From assembly GCA_018195615.1 (NCBI GenBank), contig JAGTPG010000002.1, forward strand, positions 6,503,501 through 6,567,500: a DNA stretch of 64,000 bases, given 5' to 3'. The notes beneath the pieces are model-generated. The model ran no database searches. It had not been told where the DNA came from and saw nothing but the letters and a program-made list of their open reading frames with translations. Made by a program: the position numbers and the translations under genes. This document shows, in pieces, positions 1 through 9,329 of this stretch. The DNA is from Streptomyces tuirus (GTDB lineage Bacteria > Actinomycetota > Actinomycetes > Streptomycetales > Streptomycetaceae). The first letter of the stretch is position 1; each line of letters begins with the position of its first letter.

Positions 1-186
1 CCCGGACCGCACCGCCTGGGCCTTCACGCAGGGGTCGGCGCCCTCGGGGAGCAGGGTGACGAACTCGGAGAATTCCCCGCGGAGTTCGGAGAGGCGGGTG
101 CCCGTGACCGCCGTCCAGAAGTCACAGGCGGCACCGAAGCCCTCGCGGGGCCGGTCGACGAAGGCGTAGGACCAGCGGATTCTCAT
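1..186 (-). CDS. VOC/glyoxalase-like domain protein, N-terminal part
   Basis: The reverse strand reads from an ATG at 186 without a stop to the window edge, giving 62 residues. It begins MRIRWSYAFVDRP and continues into DFWTAVTGTRLSELRGEF. The pattern of a short first strand, a helix containing FW, then T-G-x-x-L is how glyoxalase/bleomycin-resistance (VOC) domains start, as in many small Streptomyces enzymes of unassigned substrate. The metal ligands lie outside the window, so no activity can be assigned. It is divergent from the phosphate transporter gene at 291. Confidence 0.6.
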   Translation of the reverse strand, partial: MRIRWSYAFVDRPREGFGAACDFWTAVTGTRLSELRGEFSEFVTLLPEGADPCVKAQAVRSG

Positions 187-290
187 GCACGCGATCGTAG
201 AGGGACCCGTCACGGCCACCTGCGTGAACCTTGACCAGCCTTTGCCTCTCCGTTCCCCGCCTATTGGCCTGCGCTTGTTTGCATTCAGGA

Positions 291-1445
291 ATGGACCACA
301 TCACGTTCCTCGTGGCGGTCGTCATCGTCACGGCACTCGCCTTCGACTTCACCAACGGGTTCCACGACACGGCGAACGCGATGGCCACGTCCATCGCCAC
401 CGGCGCGCTCGCACCCCGTACGGCGGTCCTGATCAGCGGTGTTCTCAACGTCGCCGGTGCCTTTCTGTCCACCGAGGTCGCCAAGACCATCTCGGGCGGC
501 ATCGTGGACGACACCCTCGTCAGCCCGGGGATGATCTTCGCGGGCCTGGTGGGGGCGATCCTGTGGAATTTGCTGACCTGGCTCGTCGGACTGCCGTCGA
601 GTTCCTCGCACGCCCTGTTCGGCGGGCTGATCGGGGCGGTGTGGGTCGGCGCGGGCAGCGGCGGCGTCAACTTCGACAAGGTCGTCGAGAAGGTGCTGGT
701 GCCGGCGGTGGTCTCGCCGGTCGTGGCCGGTGTCGCCGCGCTGCTCGCCACCTACCTCGCCTACCGGCTCACCGACCGCGCCCGCAAGGACTCCGTCACC
801 AAGGGCTTCCGCATCGGCCAGATCGCCTCCGCCTCACTCGTCTCCCTCGCCCACGGCACCAACGACGCCCAGAAGACCATGGGCGTCATCACCCTCACCC
901 TCATCTCGGCCGGCGCCCTCGGCCACGACGCCGGACCGCCCCTGTGGGTCATCGCGTCCGCGGGACTGGCCATCGGCCTCGGTACGTACCTCGGCGGCTG
1001 GCGGATCATCCGCACCATGGGCAAGGGCCTCACGGAGATCCAGTCCCCGCAGGGCTTCGCCGCCGAGACCGCCTCCACCACCGTCATCCTGACCTCCGCG
1101 CACCTCGGCTTCGCCCTGTCCACCACCCAGGTCGCCTCGGGCAGCATCCTCGGCGCGGGCCTCGGCCGCAGGCTCGCGGAGGTCCGCTGGGGCGTCGCGG
1201 GCCGGATGGCGGTCGCCTGGCTGGTGACGCTGCCCGCCGCCGCGCTGGTCGGCGGCCTGGCCGCGAGCGTCGTGCAGAGCGGCGGCGACCTCGGTACGGC
1301 GGTCGTCGCCCTGGTCGGCGCGGCCCTCGCCGCAGGCATCGTGGCCGTCTCCCGCCGCAACCCGGTGCACGCGCACAACGTCAACGACGCACACAAGGTC
1401 ACCGTACGCACCGAGCCGCCGGCCAAGGTCGGCGCGGCCGCCTGA
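291..1445 (+). CDS. pit: Low-affinity inorganic phosphate transporter, PiT family
   Basis: A 384-residue membrane protein that imports phosphate, probably as a metal-phosphate complex with protons, through the plasma membrane. Both halves of the inverted PHO4 repeat are visible: GFHDTANAMAT near residues 22-32 and SLAHGTNDAQKTMGV near 184-198. These are the family signatures. About ten hydrophobic segments are present. I chose the ATG at 291 because the family starts MDHITFL; the AGGA just before it is unusually close, and in-frame codons upstream to 231 do not look like protein. A small membrane protein follows 16 bases downstream, probably in the same transcript. Confidence 0.92.
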   Translation: MDHITFLVAVVIVTALAFDFTNGFHDTANAMATSIATGALAPRTAVLISGVLNVAGAFLSTEVAKTISGGIVDDTLVSPGMIFAGLVGAILWNLLTWLVGLPSSSSHALFGGLIGAVWVGAGSGGVNFDKVVEKVLVPAVVSPVVAGVAALLATYLAYRLTDRARKDSVTKGFRIGQIASASLVSLAHGTNDAQKTMGVITLTLISAGALGHDAGPPLWVIASAGLAIGLGTYLGGWRIIRTMGKGLTEIQSPQGFAAETASTTVILTSAHLGFALSTTQVASGSILGAGLGRRLAEVRWGVAGRMAVAWLVTLPAAALVGGLAASVVQSGGDLGTAVVALVGAALAAGIVAVSRRNPVHAHNVNDAHKVTVRTEPPAKVGAAA

Positions 1446-1461
1446 ACGACGGGGAGTCGAC

Positions 1462-1722
1462 ATGCATCTGGACTGGACCGCACTCGGCCAGGTCACCGCG
1501 GTGAGCATCGGCGTCACCGTCGCCGTGGTCGTCGTCTTCGCGCTCGGCGTCCTCGGCCTCGCCCGACTGGAGGCCGCCCGCGAACACGGGGACGGCACCT
1601 CCGCCCGCGAACCCCGGGGCGGCGCCCCCGCCCTCGCCCTCACCCAGGCCGCCCTGTGCTTCCTCGCCTGCGCGGCCGTCGTGGCGTACGGGATCTATCT
1701 GATCGTGCCTCAGTTCCACTGA
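1462..1722 (+). CDS. Small two-helix membrane protein downstream of pit
   Basis: An 86-residue protein with one hydrophobic helix near residues 10-33 and a second near 60-82, joined by a charged Ala/Arg-rich loop. GGGGAG lies upstream of the ATG. It is 16 bases after the phosphate transporter and before a shared terminator, so it is probably cotranscribed. I do not recognise a named family; by position it may be an accessory to the transporter, which is inference. Confidence 0.75.
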   Translation: MHLDWTALGQVTAVSIGVTVAVVVVFALGVLGLARLEAAREHGDGTSAREPRGGAPALALTQAALCFLACAAVVAYGIYLIVPQFH

Positions 1723-1736
1723 CCGTTACGCACGAC

Positions 1737-1774
1737 GGAGGGGCCCGACCGGGACTGCCCGGCCGGGCCCCTCC
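1737..1774. terminator. Bidirectional terminator between pit operon and sodN
   Basis: A long G+C-rich hairpin: GGAGGGGCCCG at 1737 pairs with CGGGCCCCTCC ending 1774, with further pairing inside. It is placed to end both the rightward pit transcript and the leftward sodN transcript, leaving sodN only about 15 nt of 3' UTR before the stem. Confidence 0.8.
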
Positions 1775-1789
1775 GGGTGCCCAGGGACT

Positions 1790-2185
1790 TCAGGCCTTCT
1801 TCGTCTCCCAGAAGATCTTGTCGATCTGGGCGATGTAGTCCAGCGCCTTCTGGCCGGTCGCCGGGTCGGTCGAACCCTTGGCGGCCGAGAGGGCCTTCAG
1901 GGTGTCGTTGACCAGCTGGTGCAGCTCCGGGTACTTCTCGAAGTGCGGGGGCTTGAAGTAGTCGCTCCAGAGCACCGAGACGTGGTGCTTGGCGAGCTCG
2001 GCGCGCTGCTCCTTGATGACGGTGGCGCGTGCCTGGAAGTGCGGGTCGTCGTTGCCGGCCATCTTCTCCTGGACAGCCTTGACCGACTCCGCCTCGATGC
2101 GGGCCTGGGCGGGGTCGTACACACCGCAGGGCAGGTCGCAGTGGGCGCTGACGTTGACCTTGGGGGCAAACAGGCGGGAAAGCAT
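1790..2185 (-). CDS. sodN: Nickel-containing superoxide dismutase
   Basis: A 131-residue precursor of the cytoplasmic Ni-SOD, which disproportionates superoxide. After a 14-residue propeptide (MLSRLFAPKVNVSA) the mature protein begins HCDLPCGVY, the nickel hook with the His-1, Cys-2 and Cys-6 ligands. The rest is the expected four-helix bundle. The maturation protease gene sodX is divergent, 146 bases away. In Streptomyces, Ni-SOD expression is nickel-dependent through the Fur-family regulator Nur; no Nur box was checked here. A start at 2227 would add non-homologous residues, so the ATG at 2185 is preferred. Confidence 0.97.
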   Translation of the reverse strand: MLSRLFAPKVNVSAHCDLPCGVYDPAQARIEAESVKAVQEKMAGNDDPHFQARATVIKEQRAELAKHHVSVLWSDYFKPPHFEKYPELHQLVNDTLKALSAAKGSTDPATGQKALDYIAQIDKIFWETKKA

Positions 2186-2331
2186 GGAGCATTTCCTTCC
2201 TCGTGATCGTCTTCTCACAGGGGACATTACTCCGTGACGGAGGGGTTTTCGCGAGTGCCCCCTTGGGCTTAGGACAAAAGTCCGGGGTGAGACTGAGACT
2301 GGTGGAGGAAGAACCGGGGAGGTGCCGGGTG

Positions 2332-2775
2332 ATGCCGGAGCTGTCGCAGGAGTCCGAGCGGGGGAGGTCGGCCGCGCCGTTCGGGGTGGCCGAGGTGACC
2401 GGGCCGTCCATGGTGCCGACGCTGTACCACGGGGACCGGCTCCTGGTGCACTACGGAGCCCGGGTCAGGCCCGGTGACGTCATCGTGCTGCGGCATCCCT
2501 TCCAGCAGGATCTCCTGGTCGTCAAGCGGATCGCCGAGCGCCGCGAGAGCGGCTGGTGGGTGCTCGGGGACAACGCGTACGCCGGCGGTGACAGCACCGA
2601 CTACGGCGTGGTGCCCGACGAGCTGGTGCTGGGGCGGGTCCGGTTCCGCTACCGGCCGCTCAAGCCCGGCCGGCGTTCGCCCTGGGCGCTGCTGGGCTGG
2701 GTGCTGTCGGCCGCCAGGCCCGTCCTCTCGGGCAGGCCGGGCCTGGCGGCCTCCAGGCGTTTGCGGGCGCGGTAG
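2332..2775 (+). CDS. sodX: Ni-SOD maturation protease SodX (S26 family)
   Basis: A 147-residue signal-peptidase-like serine protease that removes the SodN propeptide to free the nickel-binding His-1. The sequence shows TGPSMVPTL (catalytic Ser) near residues 23-31, VVKRI (general-base Lys) near 63-67 and the GDN box (VLGDNAYAGGDSTDYG) near 80-95. It lacks the membrane anchor of signal peptidase I, as expected for a cytoplasmic substrate. The ATG at 2332 follows GGGGAGGTGCCGGGTG and fits the family. Its last 127 bases overlap the 3' end of the convergent CGNR gene; the C-terminal tail after RYRPL is basic and poorly conserved. Confidence 0.93.
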   Translation: MPELSQESERGRSAAPFGVAEVTGPSMVPTLYHGDRLLVHYGARVRPGDVIVLRHPFQQDLLVVKRIAERRESGWWVLGDNAYAGGDSTDYGVVPDELVLGRVRFRYRPLKPGRRSPWALLGWVLSAARPVLSGRPGLAASRRLRAR

Positions 2776-3308
2776 GCCGCCACGTTGGCGCGGGTCGCGC
2801 AGCGGTCGGAGCAGTAGCGCCGGGAGCGGTTGGTGGAGGTGTCCAGGTAGGCGTTGCGGCAGGGCGCGGCCTCGCACAGGCCGAGGCGGTCCACGCCGTA
2901 CTCGGTCAGGTGGAACGCCAGGCCCATCGCCGCGATCGCCGCGTAGCCCGCCGTCGCGTTGGACGGGTGGTCCGCCAGGTGCATGTGCCACAGGGGGCGG
3001 CCGTCGTCGTCGCGGAAGTCGTGCCCGGAGATCTGCGGGCTCACCGGGAACTCCAGCAGCAGTGAGTTCAGCAGGTCCACGGCGAGCGTCTCGTCGCCCG
3101 TGTCGGCCGCCTCGAAGACCGAACGCAGCCGGGTGCGGACCGAGCGGAAGCGGGTGACGTCCGCGTCGGTGGCGCGGCGGGCCGCCGACTGATTGGCGCC
3201 GAACAGCTCGCGGACGGCCTCGACCGACGTCAGCGTGTCCTTGCCCCGGACGGGTTCCTCGGTGTTCACGAGGCGCACGGCGTAGTCCGAGTAATAGGCC
3301 AGTTCCAC
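2649..3308 (-). CDS. CGNR zinc-finger domain protein (putative DNA-binding regulator)
   Basis: A 219-residue protein. The N-terminal 130 residues match the stress-associated domain that precedes CGNR fingers. The C-terminal finger has cysteines in CEAAPCRNAYLD and RRYCSDRCATR, followed by NVAAYRARKR, the family's basic helix. The eponymous CGNR is CATR here. The GTG at 3308 has AAGGAC upstream. The last 40 codons lie antisense to the end of sodX. Regulatory role is inferred from the finger; the target is unknown. Confidence 0.85.
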   Translation of the reverse strand: MELAYYSDYAVRLVNTEEPVRGKDTLTSVEAVRELFGANQSAARRATDADVTRFRSVRTRLRSVFEAADTGDETLAVDLLNSLLLEFPVSPQISGHDFRDDDGRPLWHMHLADHPSNATAGYAAIAAMGLAFHLTEYGVDRLGLCEAAPCRNAYLDTSTNRSRRYCSDRCATRANVAAYRARKRLEAARPGLPERTGLAADSTQPSSAQGERRPGLSGR

Positions 3309-3397
3309 TTGTAGTCCTTACGGAGGGGCTTTATTGTCGTGAGCGCGCAGTTGTAACAGCTGATTGTGCTTCCAGGGTATTACGAGGGAGGGGCTCG

Positions 3398-4168
3398 ATG
3401 ACGGACGCGGACACCACCACGGCCACCACCGACTGGCAGGCCTGGCAGAAGAGCTGGGACCGGCAGCAGGAGTGGTACCTGCCCGACCGCGAGGAGCGGT
3501 TCCGGATCATGCTCGACATGATCGAGGCCCTGGTGGGCACCGCCCCGCGCGTCCTCGACCTCGCCTGCGGCACGGGCAGCATCACGGCCCGGCTGCTCGC
3601 CCGGTTCCCGAAGGCCACCAGCACCGGCGTCGACCTCGACCCGGCGCTCCTCGCCATCGCCCGGGGCACCTTCGCGGGCGACGAGCGGGTCGGCTTCGTC
3701 ACGGCCGACCTCAAGGACTCCGACTGGCCGGCGAAGCTGCCGTACGACTCGTACGACGCCGTCCTGACCGCGACGGCCCTGCACTGGCTGCACCGGGAAC
3801 CCCTCGCGGACCTCTACGGACGGATCGCGGGACTCGTCCGCGACGGCGGTGTCTTCATGAACGCGGACCACATGATCGACGAGACGACGCCCCGGATCAA
3901 CGCCGCCGAGCGCGCGCTGCGGCACGCCCGTATGGATCAGGCCAAGCGCGACGGCGTCCTCGACTGGTCCGAGTGGTGGCAGCTCGCCGCGAACGACCCC
4001 GTCCTCGCGGAGCCCACGGCCCGGCGCTACGAGATCTACGGCGAACACGCGGACGGTGACATGCCGTCGGTGCAGTGGCACGCCGAGGTGCTGCGCGAGA
4101 AGGGATTCGGCGAGGCCAGGCCGGTGTGGTGCTCGCCCTCGGACACTCTGCTGCTGGCTCTGAGGTAA
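3398..4168 (+). CDS. Class I SAM-dependent methyltransferase
   Basis: A 256-residue cytosolic methyltransferase. Motif I is VLDLACGTGSIT near residues 51-62, then GVDLDPALL near 77-85 (acidic residue binding the SAM ribose) and ALHWLH near 127-132. A strong Shine-Dalgarno (GAGGGAGGGG) precedes the ATG. It is divergent from the CGNR gene and ended by a hairpin shared with the ABC operon. The methyl acceptor cannot be read from sequence. Confidence 0.9.
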   Translation: MTDADTTTATTDWQAWQKSWDRQQEWYLPDREERFRIMLDMIEALVGTAPRVLDLACGTGSITARLLARFPKATSTGVDLDPALLAIARGTFAGDERVGFVTADLKDSDWPAKLPYDSYDAVLTATALHWLHREPLADLYGRIAGLVRDGGVFMNADHMIDETTPRINAAERALRHARMDQAKRDGVLDWSEWWQLAANDPVLAEPTARRYEIYGEHADGDMPSVQWHAEVLREKGFGEARPVWCSPSDTLLLALR

Positions 4169-4176
4169 GACGCGCA

Positions 4177-4211
4177 GAAGGGGCGGTACGGAGTGCCCGT
4201 ACCGCCCCTTC
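4177..4211. terminator. Convergent bidirectional terminator
   Basis: A perfect 15-bp stem (GAAGGGGCGGTACGG, 4177-4191, with its complement at 4197-4211) and a 5-nt loop, between the methyltransferase stop and the end of the ABC ATPase gene. Confidence 0.85.
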
Positions 4212-4224
4212 GCCGTGTGCGCTG

Positions 4225-4986
4225 TCAGAGCACCTTGGACAGGAACGACTTCGTCCGCTCGTGCTGCGGGTTCGTCAGCACCTCGCGCGGGTGACCGGAT
4301 TCGACCACCACGCCGCCGTCCATGAAGACCAGGCTGTCGCCCACCTCGCGGGCGAAGCCCATCTCGTGGGTGACGACGATCATCGTCATTCCGGACTCGG
4401 CGAGGTCGCGCATGACGTCCAGGACGTCACCGACCAGCTCCGGGTCGAGCGCCGAGGTCGGCTCGTCGAAGAGCATCAGCTTCGGGTCCATGGCCAGGGC
4501 CCGGGCGATGGCGACGCGCTGCTGCTGGCCGCCGGAGAGCTGCGAGGGGTAGTTGCCCGCCTTGTCGGCCAGCCCCACCCGGTCCAGGAGCTCCTGGGCG
4601 CGTGTACGGGCCTGGCTCTTGCTCACGCCCTTGACCTGGACCGGTGCCTCCATGACGTTCTCGACGGCCGTCATGTGCGGGAACAGGTTGAAGCGCTGGA
4701 AGACCATGCCGATGTCCCGGCGCTTGACGGCGACCTCGCTGTCCTTCAGCTCGTAGAGCTTGTCGCCCTTCTGCCGGTAGCCCACCAGCTCGCCGTCGAC
4801 GTACAGGCGGCCGGCGTTGATCTTCTCCAGGTGGTTGATGCACCTGAGGAAGGTCGACTTGCCGGAGCCGGAGGGGCCGATGAGGCAGAACACCTCGCCG
4901 GACTTCACCTCCAGGTCGATGCCCTTGAGGACCTCTACCGGACCGAAGGACTTGTGAACGCCCTCGGCCTTGACCATGGCGGTCAT
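4225..4986 (-). CDS. Polar amino-acid ABC transporter, ATPase subunit
   Basis: A 253-residue ATPase of the polar amino-acid uptake class (GlnQ/GluA-like). It has Walker A GPSGSGKST at 38-46, Q-loop FQRFN at 96-100, signature LSGGQQQR at 150-157, Walker B LMLFDEPTSALD at 170-181 and the H-loop His in VVTHEMG. The start ATG overlaps the permease stop by 4 nt (ATGA), so translation is probably coupled. A second Met three codons in is an alternative start. Confidence 0.93.
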   Translation of the reverse strand: MTAMVKAEGVHKSFGPVEVLKGIDLEVKSGEVFCLIGPSGSGKSTFLRCINHLEKINAGRLYVDGELVGYRQKGDKLYELKDSEVAVKRRDIGMVFQRFNLFPHMTAVENVMEAPVQVKGVSKSQARTRAQELLDRVGLADKAGNYPSQLSGGQQQRVAIARALAMDPKLMLFDEPTSALDPELVGDVLDVMRDLAESGMTMIVVTHEMGFAREVGDSLVFMDGGVVVESGHPREVLTNPQHERTKSFLSKVL

Positions 4987-5923
4987 GCGGTGCCTCCCGT
5001 CGTCGACGAGCGGTTGGACAGGGACAGCACGTTGGCCTTGATCTTCTGGAACGGCGTGGCCGGGAGCGACCGGCTCGAGCCACGCGCGTAGTACCGCTCC
5101 AGGTAGTACTGGCCGACGCTGAAGACCGAGGTCAGCAGCAGGTACCAGGCAGCCGCCAGGAACAGCATCTCGGCGGGGGCGCCGGAGGTCTGGCCGATGT
5201 CCTGGGCGGCGCGGAGCAGCTCGGGATACTGGACGACCGAGACCAGCGAGGTCGTCTTCAGCATGTTGATGACCTCGTTGCCCGTCGGCGGCACGATCAC
5301 GCGCATCGCCTGCGGGATGACGATCCGGCGCAGCGTCTTGGCGTGGCTCATGCCCAGCGCGTGCGACGCCTCCGTCTGGCCCTCGTCGACCGAGAGCAGA
5401 CCGGCGCGGCAGATCTCCGCCATGTACGCGGCCTCGTTCAGGCCGAGACCCAGCAGTGCCGTCAGGAACGGGGTCATGAAGTCCGACCACTCGTCCTTGT
5501 AGAACGGCCCGAGGTTGATGTACTCGAAGACCAGGCCCAGGTTGAACCAGACGATCAGCTGGACCAGGACCGGGGTGCCGCGGAAGAACCAGATGTAGAA
5601 CCACGCGATCGACGAGGTCACCGGGTTCTTCGACAGGCGCATCACGGCGAGCAGCACGCCGCCGACGATGCCGATCGCCATGGACAGGACGGTCAGCAGG
5701 AGCGTTTTGCCTACGCCGTCCAGGATGCGGTCGTCGAAGAAGTAGTCCGGGATCGCGCCCCAGTTGATCTTGCCCTGGGAGAACGCGTAGACGATGCCGC
5801 CCAGCAGGGCGAGGGCGACGACGGCGGAGACGTACCGTCCGTAGTGCCGGACCGGGATGGCCTTGATGGCCTCCGGCCCGGCCGGGGCGTGTCGCCCGCC
5901 GTCTTGTCGATGTCAACAGTCAC
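4983..5923 (-). pseudogene. Polar amino-acid ABC transporter permease, reading frame broken near its start
   Basis: Corrected length is about 313 residues. It is the membrane subunit carrying protons-independent, ATP-driven amino-acid uptake with the EAA loop (EASHALGMSHAKTLRRIVIPQA). The GTG start at 5923 begins VTVDIDKTAGDTP, then leaves frame. The GGGG at 5884-5887 needs one more G for the protein to continue PAGPEAIKAIPVRHYGR into the first transmembrane helix and the rest of the gene. Without that base, translation could only restart at the Met at 5681, after helix 1. I read this as a homopolymer sequencing error in a working gene. Only one permease is present, so a homodimer is likely. 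Confidence 0.85.
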
Positions 5924-5955
5924 GGGTGTTGCCTTTCAGTGCCGCTGCGTCGCGG

Positions 5956-6909
5956 TCACTTGCCGCCGTTGATCGTGGCTTCGTCGATGGCGCCGTCCGT
6001 GACGCCCCACTTCTTCATGATCTTCTCGTAGTCGCCGTTCTCGATGATGGCGTCGAGAGCGGCCTTGAGGGCGTCCCGCAGCTGCGTCTGGTTCTTGGCG
6101 ACCGCGATGCCGTACGGAGCGGCCTCCACCTGCTCGCCGACCAGCTGGAAGTCCTTGCCGCCGCCGGAGGTCTTCACGGCGTACGCGGCGACCGGGAAGT
6201 CGGACGAGCCGGCGGCCGCGCCGCCCGCGCGCAGGCGGGTCTGGGCCTGCTGGTCGTTGTCGAAGGGCTCGATGGCGATCTTCTTGCCGGCCGGGCACTT
6301 CTTCGACTCCGCCTTGGCGAGGTCCTCGGAGACGGTGCCGCGCTGCAGCACGATCTTCTTGCCGCACAGGTCGGACCAGGTCTTGATGCCCTGGTCGTCA
6401 CCCTTCTTGGTGTAGATCGAGACACCGGCGGTGAAGTAGTCCACGAAGTCGACGCCCTCACCGACCTTCTTGCCGGTGTCGGAGTCGATGCCCTCCTGGC
6501 GGTCCTTGGTGTCGGTCATCGCGGACATGGCGATGTCGTACCGCTTGGAGCGCAGACCCGTGATCAGCGTGTCGAAGGTGCCGTTCTCGAACTGGAAGTC
6601 GACCCCGAGCTGCTTGCCCATGGCGGCGGCGAGGTCCGGGTCGATACCGACGGTCTTGCCCGCGTTGTCCTTGAACTCGACAGGGGCGTACGCGATGTCG
6701 GAACCGACCTTGATGACGCCCTTGTCGCGGATGGCCTGGGGCAACTTGTCGGCGAGCGGGGCCGAGGCCGCGGTGTCGCTGTCCGAGCCGTTGTCCTGGG
6801 TCTGGTCACCGCATCCGGTGAGCATCAGTGCGCCTGCGACCGCGATCGCACCGACCGCTGCTAGCCGGGAGTGCGCGGCGGTCGTACGACGGGTGGAGCT
6901 TGCGGTCAT
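5956..6909 (-). CDS. Amino-acid ABC transporter substrate-binding lipoprotein
   Basis: A 317-residue secreted lipoprotein that captures a polar amino acid for the adjacent permease and ATPase. It has a basic start, a hydrophobic stretch (LAAVGAIAVAGALM) and the lipobox LTGC near residues 29-32, followed by a Ser/Asp-rich linker. The two-lobe SBP_bac_3 fold is recognisable from VGSDIAYAPVEF to DYEKIMKKWGV. The ATG at 6909 has GGAGGAACCCACC before it. It is the first gene of the operon. Its 5' region holds two copies of a 19-nt hairpin. Ligand (glutamate or similar) is not determinable. Confidence 0.92.
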   Translation of the reverse strand: MTASSTRRTTAAHSRLAAVGAIAVAGALMLTGCGDQTQDNGSDSDTAASAPLADKLPQAIRDKGVIKVGSDIAYAPVEFKDNAGKTVGIDPDLAAAMGKQLGVDFQFENGTFDTLITGLRSKRYDIAMSAMTDTKDRQEGIDSDTGKKVGEGVDFVDYFTAGVSIYTKKGDDQGIKTWSDLCGKKIVLQRGTVSEDLAKAESKKCPAGKKIAIEPFDNDQQAQTRLRAGGAAAGSSDFPVAAYAVKTSGGGKDFQLVGEQVEAAPYGIAVAKNQTQLRDALKAALDAIIENGDYEKIMKKWGVTDGAIDEATINGGK

Positions 6910-6956
6910 GGTGGGTTCCTCCGGCGGATGGGTGGAGTTGCCGATGGGGCGGTGCG

Positions 6957-7003
6957 CTGCCGATGGGTTCGGCAGCGCCGTTGACTGCCGATGGGTTCGG
7001 CAG
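6957..7003. promoter_or_regulatory. Paired 19-nt palindromic repeat upstream of the ABC operon
   Basis: The sequence CTGCCGATGGGTTCGGCAG occurs at 6957-6975 and again at 6985-7003. Each copy is itself an inverted repeat (CTGCCGA / TCGGCAG). A degraded third copy lies at 6938-6950. They sit 48-94 bases before the start codon, suited to an operator pair or small 5'-UTR hairpins. Function is inference. Confidence 0.6.
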
Positions 7004-7009
7004 ATCCGT

Positions 7010-7534
7010 GGGTCGACGAGAGCACACGTCTTCGAGTGTCGCGACCTCGTGTGATTACGGCATCTTGCCATTCGGACTGCGCCATTCTGGGCGCCAGCCA
7101 TGTCAAAATCGGATAACGGGCGATCCCCGAACCGCACCACTCCGGTACATCACGGCCGGACCTTCTATGGGAATGATTCCTTCCGGCCGGAAGATCTTCG
7201 GTGAAACCGGGGATTTCGATACGGGGGTCGTCGGCTTCATGGGCACTTGAGCGGTTGCCGAGTGTTTGTCCAGGTCTTGTCCTGATTTTGGATGAAGAGT
7301 CAAGGCACTGGCATGTGACCTTCGCGTTATGGACTCGTCGTCGGCGGTGTCCGTCCGGTAAGAAGGGTCTTTACACCCCTCATCCGGGGCTCAGGGCGCG
7401 TGTGCGGCGCGCCCGTCGCGCACGTGCCCGTACGTGTCCCGTACACAGCACCATCAGGGCCTTGCGCGGTCCCGCCCACCCCTCACCAGGAGTGGCAACC
7501 CTCGAACCAATGAAGATCTAAGGGGTAGAACGAA
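7010..7534. other. Long intergenic region between divergent genes, no gene seen
   Basis: About 525 bp between the ABC operon and the malic enzyme. I see no convincing coding region. It must hold both promoters, but no riboswitch or clear operator was recognised. Confidence 0.5.
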
Positions 7535-8767
<1,233 letters not shown>

Positions 8768-8784
8768 TGCCGTAGGTGTGTGCG

Positions 8785-8820
8785 GAGGTGGCCCTGCCGT
8801 GGTGGTGGGGCCACTTCTTT
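8785..8820 (+). terminator. Terminator after malic enzyme
   Basis: GAGGTGGCCC at 8785-8794 pairs with GGGCCACTTC at 8808-8817 (one G-U pair), followed by TTT. Confidence 0.6.
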
Positions 8821-8848
8821 GTGTTTGGGTGCGGCTGTTCGGGTGGTC

Positions 8849-9054
8849 TGCCTGCGGCGGCCTGTGCGGCGTGGGTGGGGGTGCGCCGCTTGCGCCTACG
8901 CCGTGGGTGGTGGGTCGGGGGGCCGCGCCGGGGGGTGTCCGTCCTCGGAACGGCGCGATGGGGTCGGATACCGACTCGCTGTCCGTTGACGCGCCAACCG
9001 CTGCGGGCGGACACCCCCCGACACGTCCCCTTCCGTGCGTCGGCGGGTGCGGGC
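8849..9054. repeat. Interspersed intergenic repeat, copy A
   Basis: About 206 bp that match copy B at 35685-35884 over most of their length. The core is flanked by perfect 13-nt inverted arms, CGGGGGGTGTCCG at 8929-8941 and CGGACACCCCCCG at 9008-9020. Between the arms both copies share GTCCTCGGAACGGCGCGATG and TTGACGCGCCAACCGCTGCG. I believe similar blocks are widespread between Streptomyces genes and are sometimes mis-annotated as small proteins. No transposase is present. Confidence 0.75.
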
Positions 9055-9329
9055 GCGCCGTGGCTGGCGCCACCTGCCCTAGCTGCGGGCAGTCGTGCCG
9101 CTGGGGCGATGGGGGTCCCCCTGCTCATGGGGGTCCCCCCTGTTCGAGCGAAGCCGAGAACTTGGGGGAGGAGCCGAGAGCTTGGGGGAGGGTGGGCGCA
9201 GCGGTACCCCGTTCCGCCGGGCTGCGGGTCTACTCGGCACCGGCACCAACGCCGAGTGCCTGGCAAGAGGGTGTGTCTCACACCGACCGGTGGTTCCACC
9301 AGTCGGTCTCGGAACCTATCGTCAAGGTC
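9055..9329. other. Non-coding stretch with short G-rich repeats
   Basis: Contains two GGGGGTCCCCC-type palindromes near 9113-9140 and two copies of GAGA(A/G)CTTGGGGGAGG near 9157-9190. This resembles other Streptomyces spacer elements. No gene is supported. Confidence 0.45.

Noticed and set aside
4225..5916. A 563-codon frame that would fuse extra N-terminal sequence to the ABC ATPase
   Set aside because: The N-terminal part is the permease read in the wrong frame; the ATPase proper starts at 4986.
7201..7521. Open frame upstream of the malic enzyme
   Set aside because: No ribosome site or domain; lies in an A+T-richer promoter region.
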